Origin: JBBRFH01 sp038224615
GTDB taxonomy: Bacteria > Planctomycetota > Phycisphaerae > Tepidisphaerales > Tepidisphaeraceae
Reading direction: 5' to 3'
DNA: 6,309 nt
Assembly: GCA_038224615.1 (NCBI GenBank)
Contig: JBBRFH010000210.1
Span: forward strand, 1-6,309
Position numbers and translations under genes: made by a program. Numbering within the stretch: the first letter of the stretch is position 1; each line of letters opens with the position of its first letter. The notes beneath the pieces are model-generated. The model saw nothing but the letters and a program-made list of their open reading frames with translations, was not told the DNA's origin and did no database searches. Positions 1 to 5,500 of this stretch are shown piece after piece.

Positions 1-24
1 CGCGCCCGCGTGCGGCCCGACCGT

Positions 25-69
25 GCCTGCCAGCCCCGCTCCGGCTGCGCCTGCGCGGGGCTGGCAGGC
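25..69. repeat. GC-rich 15-bp perfect hairpin
   Basis: Bases 25-39 are the exact reverse complement of 55-69, giving a 15-bp stem around a 15-nt loop (40-54). Neither strand has a T-run after the stem, so it does not look like a classic intrinsic terminator. It lies beyond the 3' end of the dioxygenase gene and 16 bp before the tgacatttcta direct repeat. It may belong to the same decayed mobile element, or be an independent intergenic hairpin. The stem is clear; its role is unknown. Confidence 0.6.
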
Positions 70-85
70 GGGAAGAAGAAAGGCA

Positions 86-125
86 GGGTGACATTTCTAC
101 TTCGGGCTTAGGGGTGACATTTCTA
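86..125. repeat. Short direct repeat, possible decayed insertion-sequence end
   Basis: The 14-mer gggtgacatttcta occurs at 86-99 and again at 112-125, a 26-bp period, followed by attccttgacaaca. Paired tgacatttcta motifs of this kind resemble the ends of integrase-core (DDE) insertion sequences that I recall from planctomycete and proteobacterial genomes. That link is from memory and not proven here. No transposase fragment is visible in the window, so if this is an IS end the element either continues to the left or has been deleted. Confidence 0.4.
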
Positions 126-180
126 TTCCTTGACAACAGTGCGTCGGTTGCTTGGCAAATCTCAGCCAGCGACCGACTCG

Positions 181-270
181 CGTGTCATCCTGAACGAAGT
201 GAAGGATCTAGTGAACACGTCAGGGCCCTGACGTTGCGAGAGGATCCTTCACTGCGTTCAGGATGACACG
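181..270. repeat. 90-bp intergenic palindrome of a dispersed-repeat type
   Basis: Bases 181-210 pair with 241-270 at 27 of 30 positions (28-bp core with one mismatch). A second, perfect 18-bp palindrome at 217-234 has the same centre (225.5). The whole element can therefore fold as one long hairpin with a small internal loop. The arm text, cgtgtcatcctgaacg followed by gaaggatct, resembles dispersed repeats known between genes in some planctomycetes. It lies 34 bp past the dioxygenase stop codon. It could stabilise the 3' end of that mRNA or simply be a non-autonomous mobile repeat; there is no T-run, so intrinsic termination is doubtful. Confidence 0.8.
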
Positions 271-304
271 GGTATGTTAGAAGGCGCGCTGAAGTTGCGG
301 ACGA

Positions 305-1465
305 TCAGTACCCGCCGCCGGACTTGGGGTCGGTGGGTTCGTCATCGTCGTCGACGCGGGTGGGGTCGGCGAGGGCGCAGCCGAGCAGGCCGTTGTTATT
401 GACCTGGATCATCCGGGCGATGCGCTGGTATTCGCTGTTGCGTTCTTCCCGGGAGATTGTCGCGGCGCACGGCGTGCCGAACTTGGGCTGGGCGAACGGC
501 AGGTGCGTGTCGCCGCGGGCGAGGATGTGGCTCGCGTTGGTCGATCCGGTGGCGGTGTCGCGGCCTTCGGCGCCGCGGGTCTCGTCGTAGCCCCACTGTG
601 TATAGCTGCGGGCATTGCAGTAGTGGCTGACGAAGCTGCGGCGATAGCGGTCGGTGGACCAGTTTTTCTTGCTGCGGTGCAGGACGTGCCCGTTGAAGAA
701 GGCGACATCGCCGCGTTTGGCGCTGGCGAGGATCTGGTCGTACTTGTTGGCGGTCGGGGTGAGGAGGTTTTTGGCGTCGTCGGTGTTGCTGACGTCCTTA
801 ACGTACTTGATGTCGGCGACGATCTTGTCGCCGAAGCCGTAGCCGGCTTCCGGGCACGGCGGGTAGACCGGCTCGACGCCGCTGCCTTTGGCGAACCACA
901 TCGCGCCGTTCTGCTCGTCGCAGTCGTCGATGGCGATCCACGCGCCGCAGAGGGTGTCGGGGTGACTGGGGATGTAGAAGCTGTCCTGATGCCACCCCTG
1001 CCCGGCCGACTGCGGGGGCTTGAGGAAGAGCATCGTCTGCAGCGCCAAGAGGTCCGGGCCGATGAGCACTTCGAGCACGTCGAGGACGCGCGGGTGCAGC
1101 AGGTAGCGCTCGTGCAGCGCCAGCTTGCGGTGCAGCATGTGGATGCGGAGGAAGTAGTTGGCCTTCTCCTCTGGCGAAAGGTGCTCGGGCGGCGCGCCGA
1201 AATCGTTCACCTGGACGGCGCTGCCGCTGCTGTTGAGGTGCTGCGACTTGCTCGCCTGCTGCTCGGGCAGCTTGCCCTGCATGAGGTCCTCGGTGTGCTG
1301 CTTCAGCTCGGCGACCTCTTCGGGCGAAACGAGATTTCGCACGACGAGATACCCGTCGCGGCGAAACTGTGCGTACTGCTCGATGGAAACGTGGTAGCGA
1401 TCGGCGCGATCGGCGCTGGCAAGACTGGAAGGCGATGCGGGTGCTTTTGCGACTGCCGAAACCAT
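305..1465 (-). CDS. Phytanoyl-CoA dioxygenase (PhyH) family oxygenase
   Basis: Predicted 386-residue cytoplasmic non-haem Fe(II)/2-oxoglutarate-dependent oxygenase. The family couples oxidation of 2-oxoglutarate to succinate and CO2 with hydroxylation of a substrate, which is unknown here. The family opening is seen at 26-50 (YHVSIEQYAQFRRDGYLVVRN). The iron ligands are the H-x-D motif in GWHQDSF (H159, D161) and the distal histidine in HVLHRS (H263). R275 or R276 in YRRSF is the likely 2-oxoglutarate carboxylate binder. All catalytic residues are present. The protein is longer than usual (about 250-310), with roughly 70 residues between GAMWF and the distal region, a tail of about 100 residues, and an acidic end (DDDDE then SGGGY). 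I chose the ATG at 1465, which has a GGAAAG ribosome-binding-like stretch upstream. The frame stays open to a TTG at 1582, but using it would translate a dispersed-repeat copy. The gene follows the AraC regulator on the same strand after 164 bp and may be its target. Confidence 0.88.
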   Translation of the reverse strand: MVSAVAKAPASPSSLASADRADRYHVSIEQYAQFRRDGYLVVRNLVSPEEVAELKQHTEDLMQGKLPEQQASKSQHLNSSGSAVQVNDFGAPPEHLSPEEKANYFLRIHMLHRKLALHERYLLHPRVLDVLEVLIGPDLLALQTMLFLKPPQSAGQGWHQDSFYIPSHPDTLCGAWIAIDDCDEQNGAMWFAKGSGVEPVYPPCPEAGYGFGDKIVADIKYVKDVSNTDDAKNLLTPTANKYDQILASAKRGDVAFFNGHVLHRSKKNWSTDRYRRSFVSHYCNARSYTQWGYDETRGAEGRDTATGSTNASHILARGDTHLPFAQPKFGTPCAATISREERNSEYQRIARMIQVNNNGLLGCALADPTRVDDDDEPTDPKSGGGY

Positions 1466-1486
1466 GGGTGCTTTCCGCCTGTAATC

Positions 1487-1518
1487 TGTCTTCCTGAGGT
1501 ACTCCGAAGGATCTACTG
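1487..1518. repeat. Single-arm copy of the tgtcatcctga/gaaggatct repeat
   Basis: This stretch reads tgtcttcctga, then eight variable bases, then gaaggatctactg. It parallels the left arm of the palindrome at 181-270 (tgtcatcctga, variable middle, gaaggatctagtg). Only one arm is present and I see no inverted partner nearby. It lies 21-53 bp upstream of the dioxygenase ATG, within its likely 5' untranslated leader, so it may influence the mRNA leader or be a fossil insertion. Confidence 0.6.
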
Positions 1519-1571
1519 CGGAGCGTTCGGGCCATGCCAGCGTCCAGAAGGATGACCGGGACAGCGCCGAA

Positions 1572-1621
1572 CCAGTGGACAAAAAGTATCACCACAATCC
1601 CTGCGGCAGAATGTCCACCGG
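1572..1621. promoter_or_regulatory. Candidate inverted-repeat operator before the dioxygenase
   Basis: Half-sites ccagtggacaa (1572-1582) and atgtccaccgg (1611-1621) are inverted copies matching at 9 of 11 positions, with an exact 7-bp core GTGGACA/TGTCCAC. They are 28 bp apart in the gap between the regulator stop and the dioxygenase start. An AraC-family protein bound there could control the dioxygenase, but these regulators more often bind direct repeats and a 7-bp core can arise by chance. No convincing -35/-10 pair was found around it. Confidence 0.25.
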
Positions 1622-1629
1622 TGGCGGGT

Positions 1630-2502
1630 TTATGCCTGAAATTGATTTGACGACCGGCGGACGGGATGGCGGATCAGGCGCGGCAATGGCGGCGTGGCGC
1701 CGTCACGGACGGCCTTGCGAAGCGCTGTGGGCGTCACGTTGAACGCCTCCTTGAATCGCCTCGCGAAGTGGAACTGACTGGCAAAACCGCACATCTCGGC
1801 GATCTGCCCGACGGCGTAGTTGCTGCGCGACAGGAGCACCGCGGCGCGGTCGAGGCGGGCCAGTCGCACGCACTCCATCGGCGAGCGGTCGATCGCCTTC
1901 TGAAACACGCGGCACAGGTGCTCGGGCGTCACGCAGGCCGCGCCCGCCAGATCGTCCAGCGTGATCTCGGCCGCGGCGTCGATTTCGAGTGTCCGATAGA
2001 CGTGGGCGATCGCCCGCTCGACGGGGTCGGGCGGAAGTTCGCCCGCGGGTTCGGCGGTGGCACGCTGGCCGGTGATCGTGGCGCGGAGCATCGTCGCGAT
2101 GATGTGATGCATCAGCTCCGGGTCGGCGTGAACGTGATGCGTCAACACGTGCTGAAACAGCGCCAGCAGCACGTCCCCCGCCACCGGTCGCACCACCGCC
2201 GGCCACTGTTTGACCGGCGGCCAGTCGGGCGGCGTCTGTTCGATATCGAAGTGAAAGTACGCGTGTCGCGTCGCGCGACGCTGGTCCCACTTGAAGGCGT
2301 CGACCGTGTCCGGCAGACAGAGCACGATCGACCCGGCCGGGGCTGCCCAGGTTTGGTCGTCGCGCGTGTAGGCGGCGTCGCCTTCGATGATCCACACGAA
2401 CTCAAAATCCCGCATCCGCCGCGGCCCGAACGACGCCCCCGGCGGGTAGATCGCGACCCCGGCGGCTTTGGGCGGGCGGAGGATGAGGTGCAGTTCGCCC
2501 AA
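1630..2502 (-). CDS. AraC-family transcriptional regulator with cupin-like sensor
   Basis: Predicted 290-residue cytoplasmic DNA-binding regulator. Residues about 15-90 (GVAIYPPGASFGPRR, FEFVWIIEGDAAYTRD, APAGSIVLCLPD, HAYFHFDI) look like the cupin-like ligand-binding domain of AraC proteins. Residues about 160-265 are the double helix-turn-helix: first helix pair around ITLDDLAGAACVTPEHLCRVF (180-200), second around YAVGQIAEMCGFASQFHFARRF (229-250), ending in the AraC signature KEAFNVTP. A short basic tail follows. The ligand is not predictable. The start is uncertain: TTG at 2502 keeps the conserved-looking YPPGASFGPRR segment but has no clear ribosome-binding site; the first in-frame ATG (2415, residue 30) would cut into the sensor domain. 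The frame is closed upstream at 2536-2538 with no ATG or GTG between, and the hairpin repeat ends 2 bp before the TTG. It probably acts on the dioxygenase gene downstream, itself, or both. Confidence 0.9.
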   Translation of the reverse strand: MGELHLILRPPKAAGVAIYPPGASFGPRRMRDFEFVWIIEGDAAYTRDDQTWAAPAGSIVLCLPDTVDAFKWDQRRATRHAYFHFDIEQTPPDWPPVKQWPAVVRPVAGDVLLALFQHVLTHHVHADPELMHHIIATMLRATITGQRATAEPAGELPPDPVERAIAHVYRTLEIDAAAEITLDDLAGAACVTPEHLCRVFQKAIDRSPMECVRLARLDRAAVLLSRSNYAVGQIAEMCGFASQFHFARRFKEAFNVTPTALRKAVRDGATPPLPRLIRHPVRRSSNQFQA

Positions 2503-2504
2503 TT

Positions 2505-2569
2505 CGTAGCACGGGCGTCTCGCCCGTGTCCTCGTTCAAAAAGAACACGGGCGGAACGCCCGTGCTACG
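2505..2569. repeat. Double-hairpin intergenic repeat (cacgggcg...cgcccgtg)
   Basis: Arms 2505-2529 and 2545-2569 are inverted copies matching at 23 of 25 positions around a 15-nt centre. Each arm is also a small hairpin: cacgggcg and cgcccgtg with 3-nt loops (2510-2528 and 2546-2564). The unit can thus form one long hairpin or two tandem ones. It fills nearly all of the 70-bp gap between the ATPase stop (2573) and the regulator TTG (2502). Similar 'gcacgggcg..cgcccgtgc' units are, to my knowledge, common in planctomycete intergenic DNA. Confidence 0.85.
2537..2564 (-). terminator. Likely intrinsic terminator of the FtsK-like gene
   Basis: Read on the minus strand, the 8-bp GC stem CACGGGCG/CGCCCGTG with loop TTC (2564-2546) is followed directly by TTCTTTTTG (2545-2537), the standard shape of a Rho-independent terminator. 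It begins 9 bp after the ATPase stop codon. The other hairpin of the repeat has no T-run on the plus strand, so the polarity fits the minus-strand gene. Formation of the longer 25-bp hairpin could compete with this fold. Confidence 0.65.
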
Positions 2570-2572
2570 GAG

Positions 2573-5500
2573 TCAGGCCCGCGCCTTCAATTTCGCCGAC
2601 AGTTCTTCCAGCCACTCCTTAGGCGGCAGGCCGTAGGGGCGGAACTTTTCCATGATGCCTTGTTCTTCGCTGTAACTGAGGCCGCGGTTGAAGCCGAGGC
2701 GGTTGGCGACGGGCGAATCGATCAGGTTGCTGGAGTCGTTGGCGCTCATCTGGAAGAGGATGCGGTTGTCGAACTCGCGCATCATGCCGCGCTCGAAGGT
2801 GCGCTCGATCGAGGCGAGCGTATCGCACCAGGTGAGGACGTGGATGCCGACGTTCGGACCTTCCTTGATGAGGTCGACAAGTTGCTTGGAGGAGGCGACT
2901 TTCTTCGGCGCGTCGTCGTCACTGCTGAGCGAGAAGCCGAATCCGCCGCCGTCGTCGTCGGACTTGCGGAGCGTGCGGTAGCGTTGCAGGCCGTTGATGA
3001 CCAGGAAGATCGCGGGGTATTGGCCGGTGTCGTCGGCGCGGCGTTTTTCCATCTCGACGGTGAGTTCGGTGATCGATTCATCGACGGCGCGGTAGTCGAC
3101 GTGCTTGATCTCATTCGGGATCGCTTCGACGGCGTTCTGCATCAGGCCATACAGGAACGAATCGTTGGGCGTGCCGTCGAGCAGGATGAAGCTGCCGCGA
3201 TCGGGCGTGAGTTGCGTCGACAGCGACAACATGCACGCGGCGAGCGTGCTCAGCGCCTGCTCGTCCTGCTGGCCGATGATCAGCACGTTGCTGCCCGACT
3301 GGCGGCGGAAGGTGACGCTGGTCGGGTCTTTGATCGCCACCGGATCGCCGATCCACGCGACCGGCGCGTTGACGGCATCGGTCGACTTCAGGGCCGCGAG
3401 CAGGCGATGGTTTTTGGTGATGTCGGCGGGCGCGTTGCCCTCGAACACCAGAGGCGGAATCACCGGGCGCCTGGTGCCTTCTTTGGCGAGCTTGTCGTTG
3501 ACGGCCTGCAGATATTTTGCGCGCCGCTCGTCGGCCAGCCACGCCACCTGGAACGGCGAGTTGCTCTCGACAAGCCCGCCTTGGTCGTTGTAGATCGCTT
3601 CGCCGGGACGCGTCAGCAGGCGGGCGGCGGAGTTGTTGTCGCCGAGGATAAGCTGGCTGTCCGCTTCACTGCACTGCAGCGCGATGCGGATACCCATCTG
3701 GCTGATGGTCGTCCGCGCCAGCCCCCCGGTGCCGCCGATCGTCTGCGAGCCGAGGAACACATGGATGCCAAACGCACGGCCTTGGCGCACGAGCCGGTCG
3801 AGCAGCAGTTGCGCGTCCTGCGCCAGCTTGTCGTCCTCGGTGAAGAACTCCTGGAATTCGTCAATGATCAGCATCACGCGCGGCAACACCAATGCGCCGT
3901 CGGTCTTGCGATACGAGGACAGATCCTGCACGCCCGACTTGCGGAACATCTCGCCGCGCCGCGCCAGTTCGGCGTCGATGCGCTGGAGCACGGACAGGCC
4001 GAACTCGCGATCGGATTCAACGGCGATCGCCCGGGCGTGCGGCAGTTGGAAGTCGGCGTAGGTCTTGAATTCAACGCCCTTCTTGAAGTCGATGAGATAG
4101 AACTCGACTTCGTCCGGCGAGTACCACATCGCCATGTTGGTGACCATGGCGTGCAGCAGCGTCGATTTACCCGAACCGGTCTTACCGGCGACGAGTGAGT
4201 GCTGGGCCATGCCGCGGCCGCAGCGGAAATACTGCAGGCGGGTGGCGCCCATGCGCCCGATGGGAACGGCAATCTCGGTGGCGGCGGACGCGGTCCAGAA
4301 ATCGCTGAGCTTGGGCGCGATGTTCGCAAAATCCACTTCGACGCGGGCCGCTTCCTTCGCCGCCTTGCCGACTCGGTGGACCAGCTTGGTCAGCGTCTCT
4401 TCGTCCGGCGGCGGGTCGAGCGTGAGCGGGAACTGCCGGTAGATCTCGTCTTTCCACACGAAGCGCCCGTTCTCGCGCACGATGTTCGTGCAGGACGACT
4501 CGAGGTCTTCGACCATCAGGTCCGGCGGGAGCGATTGGCGAATGTCGCGGAGCAGGAGCAGGTAGACGCCGCACCGCGCGCCCGAGCGCGCGATCGACAG
4601 CAGCCGGCGCCACGATTCGCCTTCAAACCCGCTCGGAAAATCCGCCACGATCAGGAACCGGTACGGCTCAGCCAGTTCACCGGCCTGGGCGTTGTATTCG
4701 TCGATGGTCGCGAACTCGTTGCGCAGGTACTTCTGGATGACCGTTTCCATGTGCTCGGTCAGATCGGTGAGGCGCTGCTCGATCTGCTCGGGGGTCGTCC
4801 AGATGCGGCTGGTGACGAGCTGGTCGTCGTGATCCGCCAGGTGCATGAAACCGGCGAACGACTGGCCGAGACCCACCGGGTCGATAATCGTGAACCGTGC
4901 CCGGCCGGCGGGCAGGTGCGTGATGAGCTTGGCCATCAGCATCTGCATCGCGCGCAGGCCTTCTTCGCGGCCGTCGGGGTCGGTCTGGATCAGCACCGAC
5001 GCCTGCCGCGGGAACGCGATCATCGCCGGCACTTCAAATTTGTTCGGCAGTGCGACCGAGTCATCCCTGGGGATACCGGCCGAGATCTGGTTCATGTCGA
5101 TCGAGAGTTGTCCGAACGGGATTGTCTCCGGGAAGATCTTCGACGCTTCGTAGGTGCGCTCGATCCCCTGCCAGTCGGTCTTCAAGCCCTTGCCCGAAGA
5201 CGACCCGGTGTTGATCGGCGCCTGGATGTTGGACAGGCCATCGCGCCAGCGATCCTTCAGCGATGTGTGGCGCTCGGCGTAGCGCGTCTCCAGTGCCTTC
5301 AGATCCGCCTCGTACTGCGCCTTGAGCCGGGCCTGTTCGGCGTGGACCTTGCCTACTGAGTCTTCCAGTTGCCGCTGTTTCCAGGTGACCAGCTCGGCCT
5401 CGTTGTGCGCCTTGGACGCCTTGATCTTGGCGAGCATCTGCTGCTGCTCTTCCTGAAGCTTGCGCAGTGCGGCGTCGCGGGCGGCGATGGCTTTCTGCTG

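Larger units (their letters stand above)
1..304. other. Non-coding left flank
   Basis: No credible gene is seen in this stretch on either strand. It holds the GC hairpin at 25-69, the 14-bp direct repeat at 86-125 and the palindrome at 181-270, annotated separately. The remaining bases, 140-180 and 271-304, show nothing recognisable. The concentration of repeats suggests a site that has collected mobile or repetitive DNA downstream of the dioxygenase gene. Confidence 0.6.

Noticed and set aside
130..158. Plus-strand promoter starting with TTGACA at 130-135
   Set aside because: No -10-like hexamer lies 16-18 bp downstream, no plus-strand gene follows, and the TTGACAACA text is better explained as part of the IS-end-like repeat.
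181..270. CRISPR array or tRNA-like structure at the palindrome
   Set aside because: There is only one inverted pair with no spaced direct repeats, and no cloverleaf arms or CCA end can be drawn.
503..1555. Plus-strand 350-codon open frame opposite the dioxygenase gene
   Set aside because: It is antisense to a gene with a complete PhyH motif set, is dominated by Val/Ala/Gly/Asp in the manner of GC-rich shadow frames, and matches no fold I recognise.
1466..1582. Longer dioxygenase beginning at TTG 1582
   Set aside because: The extra 39 residues would come partly from a dispersed-repeat copy (1487-1518) and show no family similarity, while the ATG at 1465 has a purine-rich stretch at a suitable distance.
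2660..4198. Plus-strand 512-codon open frame opposite the ATPase gene
   Set aside because: The opposite strand encodes the intact Walker A and B motifs of the ATPase; this frame is rich in Arg, Asp, His and Val without any domain pattern, as expected of a mirror frame in GC-rich DNA. The same holds for the plus-strand frame at 4199-5359.
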